A DNA stretch of 64,000 bases from Viola odorata (Eukaryota; Streptophyta; Magnoliopsida; Malpighiales; Violaceae): the NCBI GenBank assembly GCA_963691705.1, contig OY829541.1, forward strand, positions 15,990,564 through 16,054,563, in the 5' to 3' direction. This document shows positions 9,936-21,247 of this stretch, piece after piece. The position numbers and the translations under genes are program-made. Numbering within the stretch: the first letter of the stretch is position 1; every line of letters begins with the position of its first letter. Under the pieces are notes generated by a model. It made no database searches and was not told the DNA's origin. It worked only from the letters and a program-made list of their open reading frames with translations.

Positions 9936-11399
9936 TTCGCGTGGAAACCGGCGGACATGCCTGAAGTGTCCAAGGAAGTGGCTGAGCACCGACTCAACGT
10001 TGACCTGCACGCCACGCCAGTTCAATAGAAGCGGCGAGCATTCTCCGCGGAAAAGTCAGTGGTGATTGATAAGGAGGTAGCGAAACTGCTAAACGCAGGA
10101 TTCATCCGAGAAGTTCAATACCCCACATGGTTAGCCAACCCCGTCTTGGTCCGCAAGCCCAACCGAGATTGGTGCATGTGCATTGATTTCACTAACTTGA
10201 ATGACCCTTGTCCTAAGGACTGTTATCCGCTTCCTCGGATTGATCAGTTGGTCGATCAAGCGGCAGGGTACGCATATTTGAGTTCCCTGGACGCTAATTC
10301 TGGATATCATCAAATTCCTATGGCCAAGGAAGATGAGGAAAAGATGGCATTTATAACTCCGAAGGCCACCTACTGCTACACGGCAATGTCGTTTGGCTTA
10401 AAGAATGCAGGGGCGACCTTCCAGCGTATGGCCAACAAAGTGTTTGCAAAGCAAATCGGGAGAAATGTAGAAGCGTACGTAGATGATGTATTGGTCAAGA
10501 GCAGAAGTTTCAGTGACCATCTGGCCAATTTGTATCAAGTGTTTGATACATTGAGGAAGTACCAGATAAAGTTGAACCCCCGCAAGTGCGCTTTTGCATT
10601 TCAAACGGGGAAATTCTTGGGGTATGTGGTAAGCCAAAAGGGCATCCAGCCGAACCCGTCAAAGATTAAGGCTATCCATGATATGGTATCACCGCGAACC
10701 CTCCAGGAAGTTCAGAGGTTAACAAGACGCGTCATTGCTCTGGGGCGGTCCATCTCTAAGCAGGGCGAGAAGTGCTTGCTGTTCTTTAAAGTCATACGTA
10801 AGAAAGCTTCTTTCGGATGGACACAAGAGTGCGAAGAGGCGTTCTTGGGTTTGAAAACATACTTATCATCCGACTTGGTACTAACACAACCGGAACCGGG
10901 CGACACCCTATTCTTGTACCTCGGCGTCGCGGATGAAGTGGTCAGTGCCGTTTTGGTCCGGGAGGATAATCACGCCCACCGCCCCGTCTTCTTTGTTAGC
11001 CATGTGTTAAAAGATGCCGAGGTGCGATACACCCACATTGAGAAGGTGGCATTCGCCCTGCTACAGTCTATACGGAAGATGGACAGGTACTTCCAGGCCC
11101 ATCCAGTCATCGTGCTCACGGATCAGCCTTTGAGAAGAATTCTTAGGAAACCAGAATCCTCGGGGAGGATGTTGATTTGGTCAATTGAGCTGGAACAATA
11201 TGGATTACAGTACAAAGCTCGGCCATCCATAAAAGCTCAGGTTTTGGCAGATTTTATCACCGAGTGTACATTTACTAGGGACAAGGCGGCGGAGCCGCTC
11301 GAGAAGAAAGAAAGTGATGCAAAGATCCCACCCTCAGAGGCCCCCGCGGACGTATGGGTCATCTATGTGGATGGCGCCAAAAATCAGGAGCTGGCGTGA
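9936..11399 (+). pseudogene. Element A pol: reverse transcriptase and degenerate RNase H
   Basis: One frame from about 9936, with a TAG at 10026-10028; the longest open part is 10059-11399. RT motifs: EVAKLLNAGFIREVQYPTW, CIDFTNLND, the YLSSLDANSGYHQI block with the first catalytic Asp, AMSFGLKNAGATFQ, and AYVDDVLVKS (YxDD box). After RT comes a native-type gypsy RNase H region (FGWTQECEEAF, LYLGVADEVVSAVLV, VLTDQPLRRI). The usual first catalytic Asp (DAS in Athila) is replaced there, so this RNase H looks inactive. The segment ends at TGA 11397-11399 just after VDGAKNQELA. It would copy element RNA into DNA in virus-like particles; this copy is dead. Confidence 0.88.
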
Positions 11400-11684
11400 G
11401 CTGGCATATATATGATCGGGCCACATAATGTGCAGGTGCAGCACGCCATTAGAATCCTGCAACCATTGTCCAACAACGCAGCAGAGTATGAAGCGTTATT
11501 GGCGGGGCTTAGAGTAGGAAGAAACCTCTTCGCTAAAACTGAAAATGACCTGGTAGCAGGAGCCCCACGGTTGAAAATACGAGGGGACTCCAAGTTGATA
11601 ATTGATCAAGTCTTGGGACATTCCCAAGCTAGAGAACCGATCATGGTGCAATACCTCTCGAAAGTGAAAAGGGAATTAGCATAA
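11400..11684 (+). pseudogene. Element A pol: second (archaeal-type) RNase H
   Basis: Continues the same frame after TGA 11399. The VDGA just before the stop supplies the first catalytic Asp, NAAEYEALLAGL the Glu, and DSKLIIDQV the next Asp. This is the additional RNase H gained by the Tat lineage, located between the native RNase H and integrase. It ends at TAA 11682-11684; the rest of the domain (VTFEHIPREDNTEADNLAN, with the last Asp) continues in frame in the next segment. Confidence 0.8.
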
Positions 11685-13112
11685 ATGGAACAAAGCGGCG
11701 TGTGTGTTACTTTCGAACACATTCCGCGGGAGGACAATACTGAGGCGGATAATCTTGCCAATGCGGCAGCTAATCAGGAGGCTGTCATACCAGAAGGCGT
11801 CTACTATAAGGAAAGGTCATTACCGTCCTTCATGGAGGAACAACTGTCGCTATGTGTGGAGGAGATTGAAAAGGACTGGAGGGTCCCTGTGATAAATTTT
11901 TTTAAGCACGACGAGTTGCCGAGCGACAGTACAGAGAAGAAAAAAGTGCTGAAGCAAGCGGCAAGGTGCACTTATTATGATGGGGAGTTAATTCGGAGAT
12001 GTTTCATGCACCCAGCCGTAAAATGTATAACGGAACAAGAAGGCCTCCATACCCTGCGCGAGATTCATGAAGGCATCTGCGGCATGCACGTGTCGGGTGG
12101 TACCATGGCCGCGCAGGTGTTTTGGTCAGGATTCTATTGGCCCACTATTCGCAGGGATTGTAACAACTTTGTGCAATCATGCCATAAGTGTCAAGAATTT
12201 GCCAAAATCCCTCGACGACCCGCCACTGAAATATCTCAGATCGTGGCACCTTGTCCTTTTGCCAAGTGGGGAATCGATATTTTAGGTTTTTTTCCTAAGG
12301 CCAGGTCTCAACTAAAATTTGTAATTGTGGCAGTGGACTACTTTACCAAATGGGCAGAAGTGGAAGCGGTAGCCAGTATTACGACGGAGAAGGTATGGCA
12401 CTTCTTTAAGCACCAAGTGATCATGCGTTTCGAGGTGCCTCGCGTGCTAGTTACTGACAACGGGGCACAGTTTACCAGCCGCTTCTTCAAAGAGCAATGT
12501 GAAGAATTCCAGATCGAACAAAGGTTTTCCTCTGTGGCCCATCCTCAGACTAACGGCCAGGCGGAGGTAACCAACCGAAGCATACTGAGCGGTATTAAGA
12601 AAAATCTTGAGGGGTCGAAAAAGAAGTGGCCAGATGAGCTACCCTATGTAATGTGGGCTTACCGCATGACCGTCAAAATTAGTACGGGGGAAACGCCCTT
12701 TGCGATGGCCTTTGGTACCGAAGCAGTAACGCCTGTCGAAATTGGCACCCTAAGCTTAAGGGTGGAATATTTCAAGGAGGAGTTAAACAAGGAAAGGTTA
12801 CGTGCTAACCTTGATATGCTGCCTGAGGCGCGCGAGGAAGCCCTCTTGAAAATAATGCACTACAAAAGAAGAATGGCGCGGTATCACAACAGACATGTTA
12901 AGGAGCGGCTGCTCAAGGCGGGAGACCTCGTGCTCAGGGACAAACGGGCGGCGGGCCAACGAATGTGGAAACTTAGCTCAAACTGGGAAGGCCCGTACCG
13001 CGTCACTCATGTTATCGAAAAGAGAGTGTATCACCTTGAAATGCTTGACGGTACTCCCTTACCTAACTCTTGGAATATTGCTCGATTAAAATTATATCAT
13101 GCTAGAATTTAA
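11685..13112 (+). pseudogene. Element A pol: integrase
   Basis: Starts inside the RNase H C-terminus, then integrase: HHCC zinc finger (H in REIHEGICGMHVSGG, and CHKCQEF), catalytic core with Asp in WGIDILGFFP, Asp in LVTDNGAQFTS and Glu in QAEVTNRSILSG (D,D-x35-E type), then a C-terminal domain (LVLRDKRAAGQRMWKLS, NWEGPYRV) and final NIARLKLYHARI. 475 codons open to TAA at 13110-13112. The integrase part reads without a break, unlike upstream pol. The hairpin minisatellite begins at the stop codon. Confidence 0.88.
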
Positions 13113-13805
13113 CATGCCGTTGGGCATGGTCTAGAAATTGAAATAATGAAAAGTGACATGCCGTTGGGCATGGTTTAGAAATTGAATTTGACATGCCGCT
13201 GGGCATGGTTTAGAAATTGAGTTTGACATGCCGTTGGGCATGGTCTAGAAATTGAAATAATGAAATGTGACATGCCGTTGGGCATGGTTTAGAAATTGAA
13301 TTTGACATGCCGCTGGGCATGGTCTAGAAATTGAAATAATAAAAAGTGACATGCCGTTGGGCATGGTCTTGAAATTGAAATTGAAATGTGACATGCCGTT
13401 GGACATGGTTTAGAAATTGAATGAAATGTGATATGCCGTTGGGCATGGTTTAGAAATTGAATTTGACATGCCGTTGGGCATGGTTTAGAAATTGAATTTG
13501 ACATACCGTTGGGCATGGTCTAGAAATTGAAATGCGACATACCGTTAGGCATGGTCTAGAAATTTAATTTGACATGCCGTTGGGCATAGTCTTGAAATTG
13601 AAATTGTGAAAAGTGACATGCCGTTGGGCATGGTCTTGAAATTGAAATAGAAATGTGACATGCTGGTGGGCATGGTTTAGAAATTGAAATTGACATGCCG
13701 TTGGGCATGGTCTTGAAATTGAAATTGAAATGTGACATGTCGTTGGGCATGGTCTAGAAATTGAAATTATGAATCTGACATGCCGTTGGGCATGGTCTAA
13801 CAATT
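13111..13805. repeat. Hairpin minisatellite, 18 copies of a 35-44-bp unit
   Basis: Eighteen tandem units of the form CATGCCGTTGGGCATGGT + TTAGAAATTGAA plus 0-10 bp. CATGCC-GTTG-GGCATG is a 6-bp inverted repeat with a 4-nt loop and is the most conserved part; the A/T-rich part varies in length. Units begin near 13112, 13158, 13191, 13226, 13270, 13305, 13350, 13391, 13432, 13467, 13502, 13538, 13573, 13617, 13659, 13694, 13736 and 13779. The array starts at the pol stop codon. It is not seen in elements B or C. Confidence 0.92.
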
Positions 13806-13870
13806 GTTGTGGAAATATTTCTTGTTCCTTGTTGGTTGTTTGTGTAATGTGCAGATAACAAGGAAAGGAG

Positions 13871-14375
13871 GATGTCGGGGGTGAAAAGTCCTAGCCTTGG
13901 GGCAGAACGGGCTAATGCAGATGGGTCATCAAGACGAGGCACGCCTCGACGATTCTGCAAATATATGGTGCTGGAAGTGAAAAATTCTGGCCTTGTGAGG
14001 CCGGCCTTGATCAGGCGGCTCGCTAAGACGAGACACGCTCCAGCACTGTCGGGAGTGAAAAATCCTATCCTGGGGAAACCCAGAGAGGGCACGCCCCGAC
14101 TCCTCTGAGGGTGTAAAGTCCTATCCTTGTGACAGCCCAGCCCGTGCTCACATAGGCGGATGATCATTAAGTGAGGCACGACCCTAGGGAAGATAAAAAC
14201 CCCACCTCGCAAGTGAAAATCCTATCCTTATGAGGGTAGCGCTAACATAGGCTCCTCGTAAAGTAGGGGCACGTTCCGAGGTGCGAGGGCAACGCTAAGG
14301 AAGTGAAAAGTCCTATCCTTGTGATGGCCGACCCTGATCAGGCGGCGCACTGAGAGGTGGCACTTCCCGGCTGAT
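13871..14375. repeat. Tat 3' UTR tandem repeats, about 6 diverged units
   Basis: Units of 60-100 bp share AGTGAAAAGTCCTATCCTTGTGA, shown here in parts: GTGAAAAGTCCTA and TCCTTGTGA, then TGATCAGG-type and (A/G)AGTGAGGCAC words. They start near 13878, 13974, 14053, 14109, 14211 and 14299. The same array occurs in element B (43523-43975, minus) and C (61784-62240), so it belongs to the family. Repeats in this 3' region are a known Tat feature. Confidence 0.8.
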
Positions 14376-15119
14376 TGAAGAAATGCGGGAAGTCACGGTA
14401 CCCCAGCTAGTAACCGGAAGGGACAAACCCGGTGAAGTTTGGCTGGAAGAGTACGTGACACGAGCGACATCGGGCGAGATCGCGCCAAGTGAGTTGGGGA
14501 AATACGCGCCCACACCCCAAGGTAATTAAGATATTTTAGTAGATGTCGCTACTAATGTAAATAATAAGTGAAAATGTGCAGAAAATTCGGCACAAATGAT
14601 ATCTCGGAAGGATCGTGCTAAGTAAGTGAGGAGCCCGCGCGGCAATGGCCCAAGGTAACTAAGACTTTTCGGAAATATGTCGCTACTAACGAAAGTTATA
14701 AGTAAAAATGTGCAGAAAATTTAGTAAAGTGTGAAAGCGATGGAGCACTTGGGAAAACAACGACGCTGCGGAGAGGCAGAGCGTCTAAAGGGGAGATCCA
14801 GCCATCTCAAGCACGGTACGAGATAATGGTAAGGAGCGGATCTACCCTATTGCGCGGAGAGAAACGCGCGACGACATGGCGTGTTGCGACTCCGCAACGG
14901 AAGTTCGAAGGCGCAGGCAATATCAGTTCAACGGTGGCAACCAGTTTTGAAAGAAGGGCTAATAAAAGTAAAGCAAGAAAGATCATTGATAAAGTAAAAT
15001 GATGGCAAATTGTGCAAACTGTTTGTACAAGAGGGGATACTTGTTTAAACAAAAGGCCCCAAAAACACAAAAAGGACAAAGAAGTCAGGGCGCCCGATGG
15101 ACAAAAAGAGAAGTGACAT
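14376..15119. repeat. Post-repeat spacer with a ~130-bp duplication
   Basis: Two diverged copies (about 14462-14590 and 14600-14727) each run from a CGGGCGAGATCG/GGAAGGATCG word through CCAAGGTAA(T/C)TAAGA, GTCGCTACTAA and end GTGCAGAAAATT. The remainder to 15119 has no coding frame I can support on the plus strand. Confidence 0.6.
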
Positions 15120-16283
15120 TTACGGCCTGGGCATGCTGCTGTCCCCCTCGTCATGCTGTGGCTTCTTCGCTTGATGGTAGCCCTCTTCCGTGAGGAACCC
15201 GGACTTCTGCTTGAAGAGGCGAATGATAGCATCAGCGTCGAAGAAATTGCGGCCGTGACGCTCAATGAAGCAGTCGGCCATGAGGCCTGCAGTTTGTTCC
15301 AGAAACCATTTACACTTGTCCGCCGTTTCCTCCATAAGAGCGGCATTCTTACTTTGCTCCGCTTAAAGGGCGGCATCCCTCGTGTCCTGGTGTCCTTTGG
15401 CCTCTTCCAACTCTTTTCTCGCAACTCCTAAACTGGCTTCTGCACATTGTCGCTCTTCAACACACTTTCTCAGCTCTTCTTGAGTTTTATGAAGTTCCCT
15501 TTGGTACTTGTTGATTTCTTCCAAGAGCTAGTGATTAGTGTTGCGCCATTCCTAGGAGGAAGATTGGAGAGAACTCATTCGTCTCGTCATATTCCTAGAC
15601 CAGTAATGGAAGCCCTGAAAGCTAGAGAACAGCTGGGTCCTTATCTGCTGTAGTTGCTCGCCCTCGGCAACGGAGAGGAAGGCCTGCTCCTCCTCCTCAA
15701 CCGACAATAGATGCCCTGCCAGATAGGCGGATGTCGCTAGGGAGCTGTCGCCCCCTAATGCTGGGAACCCGCGCTGGCGAATGTTACTTAAATCAACTTG
15801 ATGGGTGGCGGCTCCGCTAGAGAGTATAGTGCTTAGGTCAGCCACCATGCGCGGAGTGTCCACGGGGGGAAGAGCGGGAGAGATTGTTTGAACAGTAGTA
15901 GGAATGAAGAAGACATCAGGAGGGGACGGAGGGGAATGATTAGATGGTCCAACGTCAATGTTGAAACCGCCAGTTGGTAGAGAGGGAAAGTCCTCCTCTG
16001 CAAGATCCTCCAGGAAGTCCAAGGGATTGCTAGGTGGAGGAGATGACGCGGAAAAAGAAGAGTGAAGCGGCGCAGAGGTAGCCCCGTTCCCTGCCAGACC
16101 AGAGCCTTGATTACCCGCCAAGGGGCCGGTATTGGTGATGCCGCCTTGCCTTTCCTGACCAGCGGCAAAGTCGTTCGTTGAAGTTGAGTCCTCATTAAGA
16201 CGCAGTCGCTTGGGGTCAAGAATACCCGATAAATCCATGTCGTCGCGCGAAGGAGTAGCAGAAGAGGCAACAGCAGCGGTATC
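15120..16283 (-). pseudogene. Element A antisense ORF 1, exon 3 (coiled-coil part)
   Basis: Starts after an acceptor (TTCACGTAG, AG at 16285-16284) in phase 0 and reads DTAAVASSATP. It continues through a Ser/Pro-rich region, then THQVDLSNIRQRGFPALGGD, then FHYWSRNMTRRM, then a Glu/Lys/Gln-rich coiled coil, then ETADKCKWFLEQTAGL and a C-terminus at TAA 15120. In-frame stops occur at 15552 (TAG), near 15530 and near 15366, with sense homology on both sides. The same layout (THQVGLYDFRNTGL; ESADKCLWHVKQTA) is found in B (plus) and C (minus), so the frame was once selected. Function unknown. Confidence 0.7.
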
Positions 16284-16358
16284 CTACGTGAAAAAGAAAT
16301 AGGGGAATTAAGAAACGGATAAAAAATATATAGACAGAGAAATTTTTGTAAAAACCAC

Positions 16359-16666
16359 CTGAACAGGAGGACGGGTAGGAGCGATAACGCGAAGGCGGAG
16401 AGTTCTTTTATTCTTTCTTGCAAGGGGAGGACGAGAAGACGACGCTTGTGTAGGAACAACGCTAGGGGAGGAAATTGGCTCAGTAGTTGATGTGGCAGTA
16501 GCCTTCGCTCAAGGAAGAGAAGAGGACTCAGGTGCAGAAGTGGACGCGTGCGTGGTGTCAGTCATGACACCAGTCGAAGCGGCAGAAAGAGCCATTTTTT
16601 CTCTCTTCTGCTGAGCTCTTCTCTCTCTTTTCTTGATACAATCAGGTTTCCACCCGGCGGGAGGAT
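16359..16666 (-). pseudogene. Element A antisense ORF 1, exon 2
   Basis: Acceptor CTCTACAG before 16666; donor GTGGTT at 16358. The exon completes an Asn codon from exon 1, then reads PPAGWKPDCIKKRERR, a basic segment, Ser/Thr-rich sequence and LARKNKRTLRLRVIAP, ending PPVQ in phase 0 to match exon 3. One in-frame TGA lies near 16508. The phases fit both neighbours, which supports true splicing. Confidence 0.6.
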
Positions 16667-16736
16667 CTGTAGAGATAAGAAATGAATGTTAGAGTTAGTA
16701 TTGGCGTGGAACAGCGAACAAAGGGACGGTGCTCAC

Positions 16737-17451
16737 TTTGAATGCAATCCTAGATGTCGCCCCGGCACGCGAGTTCGCGAGTGCGAACACCAGGAATCCC
16801 CGACAGGTTGAGTAGCTTGTCCAGCCAGCCTTGGTCAACTGGTCCTAACTCTGGCCTGCCACCCCAGGCAGCGTCTCTGACGACTAGATTAAACCCGCTC
16901 CGCCACAAAGGCTGGGGCAGGTTGATGATGAAGAATCCTTTTTTCCAAGCATCAATAGAAGATTCAAGGAATAACAGCTTCCAGGTAAAGGGGTTTAGAG
17001 CTTCAACATCATAGCGAGGCGATATCGCTATGATGCCGTTGTTATGGTGGTATAATTGAAAAAGGGAGCGAAGCAACAACAAGGAAGGAGATTCATTCCC
17101 TATATATCTACAGAGGGCTATAAAAGCATAAATACCACAATAGGCGTTTGGACTCAATTGGGCAACATTTAGATCAAATTCAGAGAGTAACTCGGCAATT
17201 AAATGATCTAGAGGCAGCCAAAAACCATAATGAAATATTTTTGCATAAAGAACCCTACGGTTGCCAGGTAATTCGCTATTAAGGCAAAGGGGCTTTGGGG
17301 CAACTTCAGTAGAATACCCCTCCAGCTGGTCTAGAGTGGCATTATAGCTCTGCAGGCGCCGTCGAAGGACGGCGGTGGAAGCAATGGTGGAAACAGTAGT
17401 ATCAATATCCCCCTCCCCAGCAGAGCGGGGATAGCGGCGGTTGTGAGCCAT
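16737..17451 (-). CDS. Element A antisense ORF 1, exon 1 (PF04195-like domain)
   Basis: The first ATG in a plausible context is at 17451 (MAHNRRYPRSAGEG); the open frame upstream of it starts only at a GTG. The exon carries the globular domain typical of proteins called putative gypsy-type transposon (PF04195-like): HYGFWLPLDHLIAELLSEFD, NAYCGIYAFIALCRY, KKGFFIINLP and WRSGFNLVV. A TAG at 16750-16752 lies 12 bases before the GTGAGC donor at 16736. A TATAAAAA box sits at 17617-17624 on the same strand, about 170 bp upstream of the ATG. The gene runs opposite to gag-pol. Function unknown; antisense regulation of the element is only a hypothesis. Confidence 0.7.
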
Positions 17452-17616
17452 GTGCAAGGTTAAAAGAAGGATAGAGAGGAAGGTACATGTGGTGAGAAGA
17501 AGATCGAAGCACCCGGGCGGCGGCGGATCGTAGGAGGAAGAAGAGGAATTGTCTTTTCTTTCTTTTCGTTTTTCAAAAGAGAAAGGTAACAAAAGATAAA
17601 GAGAAAGCACGTGGGG

Positions 17617-17624
17617 TTTTTATA
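17617..17624 (-). promoter_or_regulatory. TATA box of antisense ORF 1
   Basis: The minus-strand TATAAAAA lies in a CCTTAGGG-TTATAAAAACCCC context, with a pyrimidine-rich leader before ATG 17451. Position and sequence fit a plant core promoter. Confidence 0.5.
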
Positions 17625-18122
17625 ACCCTAAGGACTAAAGGGAACGACGGGTCAAGCGATCATGGTGTGTGACGTGTCAAGGGTAAAGAGGCGCGGGAAG
17701 TGGGTACAACCCCTGAGGAGCGAAAAGACATGCTCAGCCCGCCAGTCCTTTAGCGTTCCCCTTTGATGACACATGGGCTCAAAGCATCATGATGTCTCCT
17801 CCGTATCAAGTAAAAGGAGTTAGAGCATTAAATGCTCTGAAAAGGGCGCAGTCAAACCCGGCGAAAAGGAGCGGCAAGATGTAATACCACGGCATGCAAG
17901 AGGCAAAGTGCGAAGAAAATGTAGTCAAGCGGCATGTGATAAAGGGCAACATCGTATTGAAACACGCATTATTTGGTCAAGGTTACAAGATCTGTTAATT
18001 ATTACAAGCAAGGAGGCGACGTCAAAGTCCAAACGGGAAAAATAATACAATAAGGGAGTAAGTAAAGAAGCGACACCCCCAATCAAGCGACATCAAATGG
18101 GCCCTTCCCAGGCACTGATCCA
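17625..18122. other. Spacer between antisense genes
   Basis: No coding frame. It probably holds the 3' UTR/terminator of antisense ORF 2 (stop at 18123) and upstream promoter sequence of antisense ORF 1. Confidence 0.4.
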
Positions 18123-19509
18123 CTACTCCTCTTCGGAGGAGAGGAAACCCTCTTGGCTCTCGTCAATCTCTTTCATCCTTGCGGAGGCATACCTGGCGAC
18201 CTCAGCGGGATCAGCGGACCTGCTGCGGTGCTGATCTGTCACCCCGGTGATAAAGGCTTGTTCAGTCTTCTTCTTCCACCAGGTCACCTTCTTGAAAGCT
18301 TTCGACAGGTCCGCATCGCGGGAGGATACCTCCTCAAGAAGGAATGAGTTCTTATTCCTCTCAGCCACCAACTCAGCCTCTAAAGCTTCAACCTGGGCTT
18401 TTCCTTTAGACCTTTCCCGAGAAAGGTCAGCGCGGCACTCGAGCAGTTCGGCCTGAGCGCGTTTGTGGAGTCGCGACAGCTCCTCTACCTTTGCTAGGGC
18501 ACTAGAGTTTTGAGATTGTGTACCACGAGCCTTGATGAAGTAATGAAGTTGTCGAAAGGCAGCAAGGCCGTTGTTCATGACGCGCACATACTGAACTTCG
18601 GGAGGAAGTTGCAGTAGCCTACTCTCCTCCTCGGAGGCGCGAAACATTTCGCAGGCCAAGATAGCCGTGGGCTGATCTTGCGATAAGGGGTCTGATATAC
18701 CCAGGGCATGGAACCCGTCAGTCCCAAATTTTGACAGATTTAGCCGGTGAGAGGGGGCCCCTTGAGGCCCGTCACGGGAAAGATCAACAACAAAGTAAGG
18801 GGCGAAGATACAGCCTGAGCCCCCGATGTCTCGAATTGAAGTAAGGAACAACAGACAAGGGGACTTCGGGGGAGAGTGAGAAGAACCAGGTCGACTTGGG
18901 ACTGAGGGACGCACGTCAGGAATACAAGGGCCAATGGGCGAGTGTGGAGGCTCCATGACAGGAGTGGAATCTGCAGCGGATGGCGGCATCGTCGCGGCAG
19001 AGGAGGTCTTGTTGGGGGCAGCCAGCCCAGAGTCGAGGAAGCGCCACCCAGTGAAGCGGCACCCTCCATAGTGGTGTCAGGAGAAGCGGCTGTCTGGGAA
19101 GCGACGGTATTTGCGGCGTCGCTTGGAGGAGATTGAGCAACCATCTTGGTCACTTGAGCTTCGCTTACTTCCCTTAGTTTCTTTCGTTGAGCTGAGGAAG
19201 CCGGGCGGAGGCTCAGTTCCGTGTCCATGTCCTCCATGTCCTCGACTCCGTAGGAGAAAATCTTTGTCCCAGTCACTGGCAAACTAGACCCGGACCTCTT
19301 CTTCCGACTGGGTAACCAGTTCTCCACGAAGCGGGAAATGCGGAAGGAGGAACCGCTTTCCCTAGAAAGAATCTTGTCTAAAGCTCTTTTCTTTATGGGC
19401 ATACGGTGATCAGCTCGAGCCCCAGCGGAAGTAGAGGGAGCAGTCGTTGAAGGGGCGACAACCTTGTGAGGAGCGTCACCTTCGGAGAGCGGTCGAGCGA
19501 TGGTCTCCC
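18123..19509 (-). pseudogene. Element A antisense ORF 2, exon 2 (coiled coil, acidic tail)
   Basis: Acceptor TTTTCACAG before 19509; the phase matches exon 1. It reads GETIARPLSEGD, then MPIKKRALDKILSRES, GTKIFSYGVEDMEDMD and RPASSAQRKKL in one frame to about 19025. There it switches frame (a small indel) to PNKTSSAATMPPSAAD, then FVVDLSRDGP, FGTDGFHALG, RQLHYFIKA, a coiled coil (HKRAQAELLECRADLSRER) and a C-terminus ESQEGFLSSEEE at 18123. The order (globular, Ser/Pro linker, coiled coil) is that of antisense ORF 1, so the two are tandem paralogues. One frameshift; no nonsense codon seen in the coiled-coil part. Confidence 0.65.
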
Positions 19510-19572
19510 CTGTGAAAAGTTATGTTACTAAACAAGGGGTAAGCAAGGCAGCGGCGAAGCTCACAAGCTCAC

Positions 19573-20287
19573 CTATGGTACACTCAGTTAAAGGCCTGTA
19601 CAAAGCAAAGTTTCGGATCTGGAAAGCGGACTCCATCTCCAGTAAAGCGTTGGCCTGATCCAACTCTTCCCTAGACAGAGGTGCTGGCCTCACCCAATCA
19701 ACCACCTCCAGGTTGAAATCAGGACGCCACAGGCGAGAGGGTAATTCGACAACGAAGAAACCGCTCTTCCAGTTTTCGACGTTCCCCTCAAATCCTCGAA
19801 ATTTCTGCCAAAAAGTCCTCACTAGAGCATCATCCCATCTTGAAATAATATTAATGAAGCCATCGCGAAAAACCAGAGTCAAGAACTTGCGAAATAAAGC
19901 GACAGAGGGAGCAAGAATATCTTTTAATTCGCAAGCACGAAGGAAGGCGTAGATGCAACTCCATGAGGAAGGGGTGATCTGCGCAGGGTTAAGCCTGTGC
20001 TCGCGCAACACACGCTCTAGCGTGTCATGAATTGGGAGGCGGAACCCATATTGAAACATTTTAAAATAAAGAATCCTATGAGTTTTCCAGAGCCGGCTAT
20101 GAAGCCTCATAGTGTTAGAAGGAACAGTGGGGCGATAGCCGCAAGGGAAGGTAATATTATTGCTTTCCAGTTCGAGGCGTAAGACAGTAGGGCAAGTAAA
20201 GATGCTAGGGGTGTTTTCAAGCTCGGGATATCGAGAAATTAGCCTAGGGGTAGCTAAAGAGCTAGATTGAGATATCGTGCGAGGCAT
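19573..20287 (-). CDS. Element A antisense ORF 2, exon 1 (PF04195-like domain)
   Basis: ATG at 20287 (MPRTISQSSS) opens a clean 238-codon exon to a GTGAGC donor at 19572. Domain: FPCGYRPTVPSN, KMFQYGFRLPIHDTLERVL, NPAQITPSSWSCIYAF, WKSGFFVVELP and LWRPDFNLEVV, matching the PF04195-type domain seen in antisense ORF 1. Unlike that paralogue, this exon has no internal stop. The upstream sequence has only a weak TATACTT-like word near 20435. It is encoded on the strand opposite to pol. Function unknown. Confidence 0.7.
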
Positions 20288-20690
20288 GATAGATAAAGCA
20301 GCAAAGGAAAATCAAAAGCAAGATCGAGCAGAATACCTTGACAGAGAGAAGACTGAAATTAATAGGCAAGTCGTCTGGATGCGAACGAGAGAATTTCCTC
20401 AGAGCGAGCGAAAAACAAAGAGAGTTCTGAAGTATAAAAAGGAGCAAAAAGGTACAAAGAAGAAGCGCTCGCCTCAAATTTTGTAAAAGAAAGACTCAGT
20501 AATTACAAGAAACCCCGCAAAGATAGTCGTATGAAGCGGCAATCGGCTGTCCAGCGGTAGTTATCCCATAGGGCGGCGATTATACCAAAAATGAAAAGGA
20601 AAAGGGCAAATTACATTTTATTTCACTTTATTCCATATTATTATTTATTGAAAGAGAAAGCCAGCGGCATCTACAATAAGTGCGACATCG

Positions 20691-21180
20691 TCAGTCTTCG
20701 TCCGCCCAGTATATGTCATAGACGTAATCGTAATCCTCCGGAGACGATGGCGACCCACTGTTATAGAAAGGAAAGGGCTCGTCAATCTTGAAAGGTCTCT
20801 TACCAAGCCCAGTCGCGAAACCTGTCATAGGGGCAGTTTCCTCCTTTGAAGCGGCGTGGGAGCTTTGCTCCAGGGTCGGGGTAACCAGTCCTAGGGCGGC
20901 ATCTTGCATAGAAGTCCCGTCCTTGGGAAAAGGACATGGAGCGGATGGTGACGCTTCATCCTTTTGCCGCAGCGAAAGATAGTGAGGTTCAAAGTCGGCA
21001 AAGAAGGATTCAAAAGATTGTTTCTTTGTTTTCTTCAATCTCTTGCGACCCTGGCACTTTACGGAATGTCTGGCAGGCCTCCAGGGGGGGTGAGAGTGGA
21101 GGATTGTCGGAGTCGAGAGAAGTTGGAGGGGTCGGAGGAGAATCGCGGGTGGCAGTATACAAAAAACGGGAGTTAGCCAT
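20691..21180 (-). pseudogene. Element A antisense unit 3, small acidic ORF
   Basis: A TATATAA box lies at 21248-21254 (minus), 68 bp upstream of ATG 21180 (MANSRFLYTATRDSPP). That frame runs to 21010. An overlapping frame, open to 20691, carries the more protein-like 3' part: basic RKRLKKTKK, then FFADFEPHYLSLRQKDEA, and a strongly acidic end EDYDYVYDIYWADED. A single frame break near 21060 would explain both halves; a short intron is the alternative. No known domain. Confidence 0.45.
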
Positions 21181-21247
21181 GAAAATATCAGTAAGAGTGA
21201 GAAGAAAGAAGAAAAAGGATGAACAGAGAAGGAGAGGAAGAGCCCCA

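Noticed and set aside
13111..13805. CRISPR-like appearance: 18 short repeats with spacers
   Set aside because: The spacers are near-identical variants of TTAGAAATTGAA, unit length is irregular, no cas genes exist, and the locus is a plant retrotransposon 3' region. It is a minisatellite.
13754..14212. 152-residue minus-strand frame over repeats
   Set aside because: Composed of translated tandem repeats; no conserved counterpart frame in B or C.
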